Counted from the stretch's first letter, positions 12,601 through 26,600 are shown. The stretch: DNA of 64,000 nucleotides from Lepturacanthus savala (GCA_030544235.1 CM060461.1:7323449-7387448), one strand, 5' to 3'. The notes: generated by a model from the letters alone, not told the origin. Program-made: numbers and translations.

Positions 12601-15600
12601 TGAAGTTATTTTTTTGGAATGTCCATGTGTTTCACAGCTCCTCATCCATGTGATGCAAAAGAATGTTCGCTCCTGCAGTAGATCTAGATTTTAAGAATTT
12701 TAATGATAACAGTGTTAAGTTAGAAATGTCGAGAGGTATGTTTTGAAATTGACAGAAGGCTCATGTGTGGAGCCAGTGTCAACTCAGTCCCACAGGTGGA
12801 AGGGAGATGGAGGAGGGAGGAGGCACTGACCTCTGCTCTTAAAGCCAGGGGCCTGTGGTACCTAGTGAGTCCCGTGGCTCCCCTGCTCTGGGCCTGGCCC
12901 CCACCCTGGCTCTGGCTCTGGGGCTCCACGCCTCGCTCCTGTCCTAGACGCCACTCCAGCTCATCCCTCTGACCGGACTGTGAGTGACGTGGGGCAGGGG
13001 AAGGGAAGAGGAGGGATGGGGAGTGGGGAGGGGCGGTGTGGACGGTGGGTGTAAAGGGGGTTAGGAGGATGGGTGACAGGTGCAGGATACAGGGGTGCAG
13101 GTAGTGGTGGAATCGGGGGGAGGGAGTCGTGTGAGGTGGATCGTGGACAAACCAGACAGAAGACAACAAACGGGGGTGAGGGGACGAGGAAAGAAAGCGA
13201 GCGGGGGGGAAAACAAAGAAAAAAAAAACAGAAAATGGGTAAAGAATATAAGCGGGGGTGTGGGAATAAACTAACAGACTGCAACAAACAGGACTAAAGT
13301 ATGAAGAAAAGCGCAAAGAGAAAGACCAACTTAAAGATGACGGCGTATGAGAGAGATGAGAAGACAACGAGAATGAGGATGAACAAAATCATGGGCTGAA
13401 ACATCTGGCGGGAACACAAAGAGGAACAAAGAGAGGGAATCGGAGGGGAAAAGAATGCAAAACACTTGTTATGAAGCGCATGCAATGAGGGATACATGAG
13501 TCCAAACCAACAGCTGAAAGATACCACGGCAAAAAACTGCAGAGCGAGAGCTAGCACGCTAAAGGCTTCCAACACATGCCCGTGCACAGCCGTGTGAATA
13601 TAAGCAGTAAACTAAGGAAGGTTGTATCTTGAGCCTGTACAATGCACATTGTTTTCAGACATTTAATATACACTGAAGACATTTTTTGAGGTGTCAGTCG
13701 TGCTTCAAACAGTGACGTGCTACAGTAGAAGCAACACATTTCTCTGTGAGGGAGGATTCTTCCTTGTCAGCAGGGACTTTTATATCATTGTGTCAAAGAG
13801 AAGCAGGTTGCATTCATCAAAGAGAAAAAAGGGATTTTTCTTTTAAATAGATCATCCCGAGCAGAACAGAATTTTTAGGAAAGCCTGCTTTTTTTTTTTT
13901 TTTTTTTACATAAAAGCACAACATACATGTATGCATACATGTGACATTTCTACTCTGCTTTGTCTTTCTAATAATCGGCCGATATTCATTACTAACATAC
14001 CATCAAGGAGAAAATATCGGCTAATATATTATTTAAGCCAATTTATCAGTCTAGCTTTAATGTCAAAATTATACAAAACTATCCCATGATTTGATGTTTT
14101 CCATTTTTCAGTGATTACAAGATTCTTATCTTGCAAGTGCAAGGCTTTTTTCATTTGCAATAATCCTAAGAAGGTCTTTGAATTTTACCTGATTTAAAGT
14201 CCAAAATAATAATTAAGTATAAATGATCAAACGTGTGCAATATTCTTTGATTTCCTTTAAGAATCTGGTTCCTACAATTTCAAGATACAATGTCTTAATT
14301 ACCACAAGATAATTACAAGATAAAAGAGTCAATATAATGAGCTAAACCTCTCTCGAGATTCTGCATGAGTCAGAAAGAAAACATCTCCATTTATTTTTTT
14401 CTCTGGTGAATGCTACTGTATGAGCTTCCGTACACATCTAATCGTTCACTTATTTATTTATCTGTTGCATCTACTGTAAAATTATAAGCCTGCTCTTTGC
14501 TGCTGTGACAGTTTCACTGTAGTTAACCATGTTCAACTTTTCTTGACGGACGAAGGCTTCATTGCTTTGAGTGAGTGTGAGTTGTTAGTACTGTACAGTG
14601 GTTATCTTTGACTAATCCACCCAGCTTCACCCAGACTAACCAGCGAGTCCTACAGGCAGAGGAGCAAAGCAGAAACAAGTCATTGGATAGAAGGAGCATA
14701 TTCAGTCTATTATCTCCACAAAGCAGATTGGGTTCCTGAAGTGACAAATGTTTGAGGTGCTGTCTGTTTTATTCGACAGTCTGGCTGATTAAAACATCCA
14801 AGATGTCTGCCTGATCATGCAGCACAGAGATAATAAACCTAATTTGGAAGAGTACACAGCATGTCGACATGTTGACTCAACACTTAGCAGCATGTTGAGT
14901 AAAACAAGGACAGAAAGCAGGAAGCCAGCCAGCGAGGTTCTTCCATACATCACCATGCAACTCTCTTATTTTCTTTTTATTTTGTTCAACAGAGATTATT
15001 TTAGACACTTTCTTTTGGGTTTGTCTCCTTGGCAACACCATGGAGTAACCAATCCCACGTGTGTCTGTGTGTGATGATATGTTGTGCAAACATAACATAG
15101 CTACACTCTTTATGTGTCATAAATGAGTCATACAAATGAGAGCATGGTGTAGCTGTTACTAAACGAATCCATCATGCAACATTTCACTACATCAACGAAA
15201 GCTTTGTATCCAGCCAAATGGAAGAAGCTGCAATAACTCCTGAGGTACTTACTCCATTCATACCAAGCAGCCTGTTAGGCACCCTCCCTTTGGCCCTGGC
15301 TGATGGGAGGCAGGGCGGCCGCAGACAGTGAGTGCAGGGAGAAGGAGGCAGGCGGGGCTGCTGGCTATGAGGATGTGCATGGAGATGTAGATGTGAATGT
15401 GGCGGCAGCAGCAGCGTCAGGAAGCGATGGCGGTGGGTCAGGAAGGAGGGGGGGGTGGCGGTGGTGCCGGTGTGGTAGAGCTGGTGGGAGGGGGGGCGGG
15501 GTCTGCTGTGTCACCCTGTGCTCACACTGGAGATCTCATAGGGGTCTATAGAGTCTATCTATATCTATGGACCTCTTGAGGCTTTGAAGGATAGGTTCAG

Positions 15601-18600
15601 AGTCTTTCAGGTCTATCTGATCTGTCTCATGACTTTACTGAATTGTGAGGCTCTTACTTTAACAAACCTGAAAATCAAGATCAGGCGAGCTTTGCATTTT
15701 TGGAAGTTTCTGTTCTCCCTGACTTGCCATTTGATAAGTGTATCACCTCTGACAAGCCCCCCTCGTATGCCGTAGCTCAACTCCACTGTAAGAAATAGTT
15801 CCCTCTGTGCAAAAATACATTTTTAAAGGTCCCATTAGTTTTATTTGAAGCTTTGATATCATTTACAAGCTATATTTGTAGTCTTGGGAACCAAATATCA
15901 TTGTAATACTCTATAAAAACCTCTATAAAAACAAGTGTCCATCACATTTATATTCATGAGCCTCTCCTCTGACTGGCTGATTTGAGTTGCTGTGAATAAG
16001 GTGGGCTGTGGCTGTATAAGTATGTAGGGGGCTCTGTGGCACAATGGATAGCGCATTGGACCTCTAGTCAAACACTTGAGATGTGATTCAAAGGTTGTGG
16101 GTTTGAGTCCCACTAGAGTTGACATTTTGGTTGTGTCTTAAAGAAAACCTTGAATCTGTGGTTCAGTTCTTCTCAATGATTCAATGTTGACAGATATGAA
16201 GAGCAGCTGGCTCTGTGGCGCAATGGATAGCGCATTGGACTTCTAGTCAGTTACTTGAGTTGCAATTCAAAGGTTGTGGGTTCGAGTCCCACCAGAGTCA
16301 ATATTTAACAGTGTGCTAAATATCATGGATTTTCATGTTAAGTATCGTGTATTTTGATAAAACATGAATCTGTATGACTATTATTGTACATAAAAGCTCC
16401 TTTAGCTGCTTATACTTCAATTTCTTACCTGAGGTTTGATTTGTTGCAATGAAAGTACCATTCGCTATGTTTTACAGTGTGAAATAAAGGCAAGTAGTTC
16501 TGTGGCACAAAAAACAGTTTTAAAGACAAAATATTTACATATTTTAAGATACTGGATTCCTCACTGAATGAGTAGATCTTTTTATTTTAGAAGTTCTAAT
16601 TAGAGAACTGAACTTTTTTATAAAAAAATATATATTAGACAGAAAAATATGCAAAATATGTTTCTTATGTCTCAAAACGTGTGGAAATGATCTTTTTTTG
16701 CCCTATTTCTTACAGCAGAATTGCATGACAGAAAGTTTTTGAGAGGAGGAATGATTCAAGCAACCCAATATCTTATTTGATAAATTTGAAAAATTCCAAA
16801 CCTATCCTTTACCTATCCTCTAAACCATGTTTGCTGCAACTTAATGAGGTGTCCCCTGAAAGGCCTGGCTGTGGATAGTGTGGGTTTTGCCACTGTCTTT
16901 AATTAAATCTGATTTCTTTTACACGCTGTGCTGACTTGGGATCTCATTCAGTTAATTTTGGCCTTAAAATGGTCCGCTAATGACTGCATATTTGGAGCCA
17001 TTAAAATCAAACCTAAACTAATTGTAACATTTACAAATACACCATTGGGTTTTCTAATTCTCATTAACCAGACTGTATCTGGGCTTTGCAGACAAACTAC
17101 ATTTAAGAGTTGTCTCTCCTAGCATGAGATCTTCTGGACCACCAAATGGAACACATTGAGGTTGAATGCTAAATGTTCTTATTAATGATTTTTAAATGTT
17201 TTGTACAATGCTCATAAGGAGCATCATCAGGCATGCTTTCTTCCTTGTTGCTATTTTTTATGTGTGCAAAATAATAAGTAGCTACAGAAAGAGAATAACT
17301 AAATGCAACAAAAGATGTCACCATAAAAACAGTGGAAAAGATCACAGGAATTCTATCCGCTGAACTTACCTGGAAGTCTGTCACCAGGTCTCTTCCAAAG
17401 GTGCCGATGGGAGAGTCCCGGGACATGGAGGTGACCGTGGACAGGAAGCTGCTGGACTCTGTGAGGTTTGGCATTGGGGACAAATCATCTGTCCTTTCTC
17501 TCAGCACCTCCCCTACGTGGTCCAGCTTCTCCATGAAGATGTGCAGCTCCGTGCGGAATGCCTTCATGCGCGTGTTGATGGTGTCCAGGACCTGGGTGTC
17601 CGGTTTGGATCCTCCCCCTCCTCCCTCTGGGCTCTCTCCCGTTGTCACCAGCAGCCTTCCCTCGAAGATCAGGCTGTCGGTGTCTGTGATGAGGCGGTCC
17701 ACCGTCTTCCCAAGCCTCTCCGCCTCTCGCTTCACGTTGGTGAAGGACTCCCGCTCTTCCCTCCTGCGGTTGGAGAGCTCGGTGGTGCTGAGCTCGCTGC
17801 CATCGGAGGGTTTGATGCTTCCGAACCCAGAGGTGGTCGTTGTTTTCTCGAACAGGTCTTCTGAGTCACTCTCACCTCCAATAGGGCCCTCTCTCTTTGG
17901 GTGGAGGAGAAGAAGTCGCCCTGCTTCCTCATCTTCAGCCGCTTCTCGCCGGCCAGCTTCGCTCTCGGCGTCGCTGTCTCTAGGGCTGCCGGTCCGTAGG
18001 CCGAGGTGAGCAGCCAAGTCACAGCGCTGGACGTTGGACATGAGGACCCGGTTCTCATACTGCAGCTTCATCACCTTCCCACTGAGCTCGTTGATTTGCA
18101 TCCTTGCCGATTTGAGCTCCTCCATCATCAACCCGCTGCCGTTGCCCCCGTTGCCAGGTTTGAACAACCCTCCCTCACCACCTTCCTCGCCCATGGAGCT
18201 GCTGCTCGGGCCAAACTTGAAGCGGTTGAGCTCCGAGGTGAGCTGCCTGTTGTGGTCCTCAATCTCGGAGATGGAGCGCCGCAGCAGCTCAGCCTCCTCT
18301 TCGACGAACTGGAGGTGGCGTCGGAGCTCGCTTGCTGACTCCAGCGCGTCGCCTCCATAGGGTGACGAGGGCATGCTGGAGAAAGGTTCCCGCCCGAAAC
18401 AGTCTCTTTCGTACTGGCAGCGGATGTCGTCGTTTTCCGCCCGCAGGCTGCGGTTCTCCACCTCCAGCTCCACGATCTTCCTACCCAGGATGTTGGCCTC
18501 CTCCTCCACCAGCTTGAGGCGCAACCGTAGCTCGGCCTCCCGCGTGGTATGAGGGCCGCCACCAGAGCACTCAGCCAGGGGAAGAGGGCTGTCCACGTCC

Positions 18601-20623
18601 CCGTAAACTGACTTGTACTTTTGCAGCTCCTGCTCCAGCTCGTCCTTCTCGCGGCCGAGCTTCGCCATCTTTTTCCTCATCAGGCTGGACTCCTCCTTCG
18701 CAAACTGTAGCTGGCACCTGAGGTCTGCACTGTCCTCCTAGCAGGGCGAGACATTCGCAATTAAAAACTTCTTAGGCTAAAGCTGGAGGTTGAAAAAGGG
18801 TAATTAGATTCATAGAAAGAGCTTGGCACTGTAGTTTTTTTTAAGCAAACATCACTCAAACAGGAGGAGGTAGTGGTTTTGTTGAGGACTGTTTTCAGAT
18901 ACTATTGTTTCTCTAGTGATATTCACAGCTGTCGGATGGTGCATGCGGGACTGGATCAAAAATAAATTACAGTATTCATACTCAATTTAATAAGGGAAAC
19001 TGTCACCCAGCTCATAAGTGTGACTCGCTGATGTGTTTTTAATCGTTTTTGGACAATAATGGACAAAGAAAATACAGAGAAAGTACTTCTTAGTAGGATC
19101 AGTTCATCGTTGGTTTTGGTCTTTTCATGGGATTTGTTGATAGTGAGAAACATATAAAATATCATAAAATTCATGTCTTTTCATTCAGGCCAACAAGTTA
19201 TATATAAATCATGGTACTGAATTCTGAGTGCAGAAAAAAATCTCTATTTTTTTTTACCTGACTTGTTGATTTCTTGTCCTTAAATGTTTCCCTGCTTCCT
19301 CGTCTCCTCAGTGCAGTCTGCAAAAGAACAAAGAAGGATGTAAAACATTTATTCACTTGAGATATTCTTCTAACAATAAAATCCCTTTTGTTGCATGAGT
19401 GAAAGGGGGTGTGGGGGGTTATAAAGACCAACATTACAGCACTCGGATGAAAGCAATAAAAGGGGCTCTGTGAATTCAATAGTGAGACTCTGCAGTTTTA
19501 AGTTGCTATTGATATTTCCATACATCATGATGCCAGTGCTTATACAGACATGCCCGATAGCTGACAATCACAATAACGACACTGCTGCACAACATCACTG
19601 CAGTGGAACAAAAGTGTCGGGCTAACATTTGCAGACTCTCCTAATGTGAACCCAACTCTGCAAAATGCCAGAAGAGCATTAATCTATGTGGAAATCTTAC
19701 ATAACATTTCCATCATCAAGTCAAAGCTGAAGTCTAATAAGGACAAATTTACTCTAATGCCGAATGCAGATCACATGACATAATTAAGCTCTGATTCATG
19801 CACATAGTAAGGGTAATAGTCTGTATCAGGAGCTAACATCTGGCCACTATATTAGTCTTAAAGCGAGTGAGTGGGGCAACATAATGAACGAGTCACACAT
19901 TGTAATGTAAATAATCACTTCAGACAATTCTGCTTTCAGCCCAGAAACTTCAGGGTGCATTAGATCCCATTCAGAGCTCAGCGTGAAAAACGTCTTATCC
20001 AGGCTCAGATTCAGTGACACATGGTGCTTCCACGCTGCTCTGTAGGCAAGCATCTGCCTGTCCAGTGGGGAAATCTGTCCTGTAGCTAATACTAGGAATT
20101 GCACGCAAAGCCTGGATAAAACAGGGTTTTCTGCATGCCAGCTTAGTCTTAGTGACAAATAAAATCATTCATTTAAATCAAGTCCTGCGCTTCCTTTCAG
20201 CATCAGTGTCATAGGACAGTGATGAGATACACAAGCACTGAGAGAAGGAGAAAGAGAGAGAGAAGCGTCCTCATCTAAAGATGCAGAGTGCAGAGCTGTC
20301 AACTGTGAAGCATTTTTTTCCAGGAACATTTTGCTGCTCTGCCAGTTATTTAAAGCTTCTGATGATAAGTCAAGATACAGCCAGGGTCCTTTCTAGGAAC
20401 CATAACTTGATGTTAATGATCTGACTGCTACAATAAAACTTTAGTGCACGGTTATTTTCACTATCAATTAATCTGTTGAGTATTAATTCTTTCTTTATTT
20501 ATAAAATTCAAAGAAACAATTACCCTAACTCTCAAATCAAATCGTTTTTTATGACAAATGACAATGAACCGATGAACTGATTTTTTTTGGTAAATCCATT
20601 ACCTGTTGAATTGTTTCAGAACA

Positions 20624-20655
<32 letters not shown>

Positions 20656-23600
20656 ATGTTTATTTACTGGTTTACATCCATTTGTCAAAAGGCCAATTTT
20701 GTTATTTTGTATTTTTGTAATTTTATTGAATTTGTTTCCCTTATTGTTCCCTTTTTTATTCACTTCATCATGTTATTTTATTCTTTTATGTATTTTCTTC
20801 TCTTTTTCACTAATAAATATATAAACATTATAAGGAAAATATGTAAAAAGTGTAATATAAATAATTAACATTTTTTAAATTATTTTTACAATAATGTACA
20901 AAAGGCAATTTATTGGGAGATGTGGTTAACCTTGGTTCCAAAATTATTTGCAAAACACTTAGAGCTTATAACTGAACAAGTACGCACGTTTTAATTGATC
21001 GGCTGAAACAGTGACACGAATCAATAAACACTATAAAACTTTTCTGCAAATCTGCAGTTATTTACTGTGTTAAGCACAGTGATTCTACTGTAAATGAATA
21101 TTACAGTAGATTGCTGTATATTTTACAATATATCACAGAAGTCAAAGTATTACTGCAGAAAATCACAGCAGTGAAGAATTACTGTAGTACATCACAGTAG
21201 TCAAAGAGTTACTGTATTATAATACAGTCAATCACCCAGTAGTGTAAATAAAACTGAAATCACAGTATTTAATTGTTTCATTTAACAGTAAAGACACAAC
21301 ACTGTAAACAGACTACTTCTGTAAAAAATAATTACAGTAACTTTCTGGTTAATTGCTGCCAGTTAGCTACCATAAATTTGAAGGTAACAGTGTTACAGTG
21401 TATGGCTGCCTCAGCAGCTTCAATAATACACTATAATATGTTTTTCACCTACTCTCTGATTTTTCTTTGGATGAAAAGCAAAGTCTTCACTGTACAACCT
21501 CTGTTGCCAGCCAAAATAAACCAGTAGGACAGCATGAATCATTCATGGCCAGACACACGGAAACTGTGAGGGTGACACTTTTCTGCCCAGAACAGAAACG
21601 GACCTTGACTCAGTCGCTGGCTCTGCAACAGGAAGGCAGCGCCCGCTTAGAGACAGCAGCAAAACATGACTGTTACCATAGCGTGGACAGCAGGAGATAC
21701 AGAAAGAGACGCATTACACTGTGCCGTATCCCGAACTTTCAGTAGCTTTCCTTTTTGTTGCTCAAAAGACCTTCCCCTTCAGATTCACAAAACTCAGTCT
21801 TCTGCTCTGATGCACTTAAAAAGGAGCAATTAGCTTTGAACTGAATGTTCACAGGCTGCTTGCATTTTTTTTTTCTTTTTTAACAACCAGTTTTAAACAA
21901 CAGATACATGACATGTTCTCTTTAGGAGAACAAAAATATTGATTTGTTTATCCACAAATTTTAATTTTGTAAAGGTGTCCTGTCAGAGCATTAACACACT
22001 CTCATTGTTCACCTTGTAGCAAAATGCCTTAAAGCTTCACTCCATCCAGAAAGCTTCATATGACCCACTGTAGCTAAAGAAATCCTCTCCGGGGCTGTAA
22101 TTGTTTTTATTTGGTGATGACAAGCTGTAATTCAAGGTTTTACTCAAGTTATTTATTTATCGGCTATATCAGGAGTGTGAATTCCTCCCCCGGCTCAGCC
22201 TTGTGTTTGTGTCAGTATCTCCAACACCAGTTGTAGTTTAATTCCCAGGCCTGGTGACAGAGCTAATCTCTCTGGGGAGACAGTGGATTAGACAGCATCG
22301 TGTGCAAAGCTCCTCAGAACCCTGGACTGTCACAGCCAGAGATCCTTGTTTAAAGTACACAAGAAAACACAACAAGTCAATTTGAGGGCCAGAGGCACCA
22401 CGGTGTGATCAGAACACTTATCGTAACACTTTTTTTTTCTGACTAGTCAAACAGGTTGTTCATGCAGTTCATCAGCAAGTATGGTTGTGTAAACTGACCT
22501 TTAAACACTGGTTGGCATTTATCAAGACTGCCAATTTATATTTTGAGCCATTTCATAAAAATGTTTCTACTGGCAGACAAAAAGAAGCAAAACATTTCAC
22601 AGCGTGAGACAAATTACAGTTTTTGTACTTTTTACAGAACACTGTCAATTCATTTTTATGTTGGAGCAGAGACTTTGCTACTCAAAATGCTCTGAAAGTT
22701 ACGAGTTATAACATATTCTTAAAAATGCCAGAATTAAAAGTATTACTTCTTTTATGTTTTTGTTGTCTATCTCTTAATCCTGACATGACCCTGGCATACA
22801 AGCAATTTAATTCAAACATCACAACTTGTGCAACATTAATTTGTTGAAAGGAAGTTGGTGGAACTGTCAGTGTTGTCAGTAGAAGACTCTACATCTGCAT
22901 CACCTACTCTCATAGACCCTAGTCCTTTTTATTCTATATAAAACCAATATAAGAAACAACCCCTACTAATTGAGCAACAGAAAACTAACTAAACTTTTGA
23001 TGATCAATTACTCATTTCAGTCAAAGAACATTTGGTTCTTTTTTCCTTTCATACAAATTCACTATATTTGGGTTTTGAAATGGTGATCGGACTTTACAAC
23101 ATCTAAACATGTTACTTCAGGCACTGAGAAATATTTAATCACATTTTACAGACCAAACAATTAATTGACTAATCAGAAAAAAAAGATAAAACAATGAAAA
23201 CCAAATAGTTTCTTCTCCACCTGATGAAATTTAAACCAGCTGCTCTACCTCTAAATCTACAACACACACGAACACGCCTAACTTCCTGATGTAACTACAT
23301 TTCTTCCACTTAAACACACAAATGCACTCATGCACACTGAAACAACACACACACACACACACACACACACATTCAGGTTTGTGGTTAACATGGTTTAGTG
23401 GTAGTCAGTCATGCAGGCTGCAGGCAGCTCCAGCTGGTGTGGCAGGCGGGCTGCAGGACTGGTGCGGCTGGTTTTACTCCCCTGGGCCTCTGCCAGCCTG
23501 CAGGATTAGCAGATTGTAGTTACGCAGCCGTTACCCTGCTGTGATTGAATGAACCAGCCGCTGTGGGCCCTGACTGACTGACTGACTGACTGAGTGTGTG

Positions 23601-26600
23601 TGTTTTTCAGTGGCCTTCTCCTGTACCTCCCTCATGGACCACCCCCCCTTCCCTTTGTATTGCTCTTCCTCCCTCCCTTCTCCTTTTCTTCTCTCCTCCA
23701 TCCTTTCACTTCTCTGCCCTTACTTCTTCTGGCCTCACATGAAGGGAATAAAGGCAGCTAATATTTGTGTGAGTGTTTGTACATGTGCTCACTGGTGTGT
23801 AGTTTGCTTGTTTTTTTCATTCTGGGGGTTTTAGACCATTAAAGAGAGGTCATTTCAGCCACAGAAAACATCCACAAAGGCCTCATTTTGGGGTTGGATT
23901 AAAGTTTAGGTTTGAAATAATATTAAGGATTTGGTTGAGGTTAAACATCAAGTATTTAGGAATTTTGCTTTAATCTAAATTTCGAGAGCATGAGCCAGGT
24001 TTACGCATGATGTAGAAGTGCAGGTTACATGGTAAAAACCATGGACCGATGTTAATATAAAACTTAAAGACTCAATTTTAACACTACTAGTGATAAATTG
24101 AACTCTTTTTTTAAACTCTTTAAGTGTTATATTAACACTGGCAATTTTTAGGAGGTCCAGTTTACACAAATCAGTTTGTAGTGATATGAGACAGGATTTT
24201 ACATCTCCTCAGCAGCATTTTGGAGATAAAGAACGATGTCATTGCCTTAGAGAGTAATTATCAGGAACATGATCCTGTGGATGCACTTGATAGGCTGGCA
24301 TTTAATGCCTTCAATAAATAGATAACAGTAGCCAGATAATAGGAAACAAGGGAAGCAAGAGATGGGGATTAACACACAGCTAGGGTTGAACCTGTCACTT
24401 TGAAATATACATGGTCAACACCTTAAACACCATAGGCCACTCCAGTGGCCAAAGACTTCCACCACTAGTCTGCTCTCCACAACAATTAGTGAAATGTGAT
24501 TGTCACTATTCCGGGTGTATGTGCAGCATCCATTAGTGCCAGCAGGTCTCAGGGGAAAACATTACATTCAACAGATAACACATGGTGCAGGAGCTTATGT
24601 CTGAGCACAGTAAAACTACAAATCTCCCACATCATGTTGGAAAAAGAGAATCGTGTGTACTGCGCCTGTTTGCATAAGACTCTGAGGCATTTTTTGGAAC
24701 AAATGTTGGATGACTTCACGCATTGACATCATCAAACATTCCAATATGGGGAGGGGAAAAAATGTGGGTGGAGGATGAGCAAGAATGGGAACATAGTACA
24801 GCGTATTTTCAGCAGCATCAACAGCTTGGCCTATTTATGATTTTGCTCAAAGACCATAAACAGAGCACAGAGAGAGGCGTCTGGTGGCTCTGGTAATGGG
24901 ATTTAACAGGAAATGTGGTTGACCAGCAGAAAGGGGGCGGGATGGAGGGATGGTGTTGGGGGGGATTGGGTCGAGCACAAAAGGAGCTGCGACGGCCGCT
25001 GGTTGCAGATAAACCCCTTCTCAGCCCCGACAGAGGAGACTAAGACTCTAACACAACAGAATAAATATCGCTCACCCCGGCGGCAGAGCTCAGAGAGATA
25101 AGGCGCTATAAAATGTTCAGAGGCAGATTATATTAGTGAGATCTGGATGAATGACTGCTCAATCTGGAGTGTAATCCATTTCAATAAATGAATTAATACA
25201 GCGCACACTGAACTCATATTTATCAAACTCAGTCTTTTAATAATTTTATTTAATTTACTTCAATCCAATGATGCAGGACTGCTTTCTTCTGAAGCTTATG
25301 CCACAGCCATGATTTACAGTGCTGGGTTACTTCCACACGGACTATTAATCTCTGGTTTGCAACACCTGCAGTAGGCCTACACAGTCTAAATATACTGCAT
25401 CTGGATATGTTCCATCAGCTAAATATGGAACCATGGAACCCATCAGAATTCAATTTGCCATTGAAAATGGTTCACAAAATGCAAGCTGCAGGCTACAGCA
25501 GGGCTACTGAGAATAGCCGTGGCGGTGGTATTTCAGAGAGCCCTAAACCAATCAAAGATAACTGAATTACAGTAATCCAGCAGAGTGCACTGCTCAGCCG
25601 ATGTGCGCATGTATGCTTGCATGTACACGTGTGTGGGTCTGCAGTCATCAGTCTTCGATATCGGTGGAAGTGTGGATGCACGTTCTGTCTGGGGGTTTTC
25701 TGCTGCATGTGGGCGTATATATTACTGCCACTGGGTGCAAATGTTTGGCAGTGAGACAGGCTGGATGCAGCACTCTCTGAGGTCACGCCAATGTCAGGCC
25801 TTCCCCCGGCGGATGTGAGCATCTTGTAAACAGACTCTGGCCTCTTTATCGCCTCCTGCATCATAGACTTCAATAGCTGTGGGGAGATTGCTCTCTGACT
25901 CTCTGGTGAATGTGAACTCCTCATTGTTAGATGCATCTAACAGTCATCTAAGAGTCTCCTGCCCGACATGATACAGCTGAGCATCAAATCTAAAGCAAAA
26001 AACACTGTCACATGAAACTGAGAGGCATGTTTTGCCATTGCTTCAGGAACCCTATTCTGATATTTTCCCAGTTTAATATTTTAATTTTCATTACTACTTA
26101 TAAATTTGCTTTTATGGCTCAAAACACCTAGTTGGACACGTAGCAGCAATACAGTCTGCCTTCTCACACACTCACCTTGAAAATCACTGTTTCCACCCCT
26201 TTCCTCCCTACTGAAACACCCACTCTGTTTGATTAGCCTAGCATATCAGAAATGTCAGGCTCCTCAGAGAGTTGGGGTCAGCCAAAGAAACAGAAGTCAA
26301 GGACAAGCCCTGGAATGAAGGAGCTACATTGATGCAGGGGTGGCTACTTATTAACTTCCACTTCTGTTATGACATCACATCAGGAACCATTTCTAAATGG
26401 CTTGTGTTCAGCAATACTACAGAGGAGGTCAGACCACAACAGAATGAGTGGGTGGTCTTATTTCACAGACCTAAATATCTACACACAACCACTGAAAAAA
26501 AATCATAATAGGGCCAAAACATATATCATTAAAGATGATCTTAAACTGCTACAATCAATATTTTCTCTCAACAATGCAACAAATGGCATGTAATGTGAAA

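Larger units (their letters stand above)
9660..12830. other. mtcl2 intron with minor repeats
   Basis: Holds an (ACTCA)n run at about 10060-10082, the 14-bp hairpin at 10863 and the LINE-like tail at 11431. No gene seen. Confidence 0.6.
13405..17369. other. mtcl2 intron carrying the tRNA pair
   Basis: Contains a poly-T run near 13890, a GC-rich island at about 15290-15520, the truncated MITE at 15823 and the two tRNA-Arg genes. No further exon supported. Confidence 0.6.

Noticed and set aside
12720..13367. 215-codon minus-strand frame, Pro/Ser/His-rich
   Set aside because: It results from the pyrimidine-rich tract; only 12831-12968 of it behaves as an exon, with family similarity and splice sites.
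17332..18009. 225-codon and shorter plus-strand frames over 17.3-18.4 kb
   Set aside because: They are the complement of mtcl2 exon 5 and low-complexity; the minus frame matches the family along its whole length.
17169..18737. mtcl2 exon 5 read through its donor to a stop at 17169
   Set aside because: The extra 66 codons (VSSADRIPVIFSTVFM...) begin exactly at a strong CAG|GTAAGT donor. Intron retention would give a different, partly hydrophobic end, but nothing in the family supports it.
24361..24440. Possible tRNA-like B box (TAGGGTTGAACC) and SINE
   Set aside because: No A box at the right distance and no cloverleaf or second copy in the window.
25493..25936. 147-codon minus-strand frame with RAISPQLLKSMMQEAIKRPE
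   Set aside because: Part of it looks protein-like and follows a CCCCACAG acceptor, but I recognise no family, no exon partner is seen, and the end is Cys/His-rich noise.
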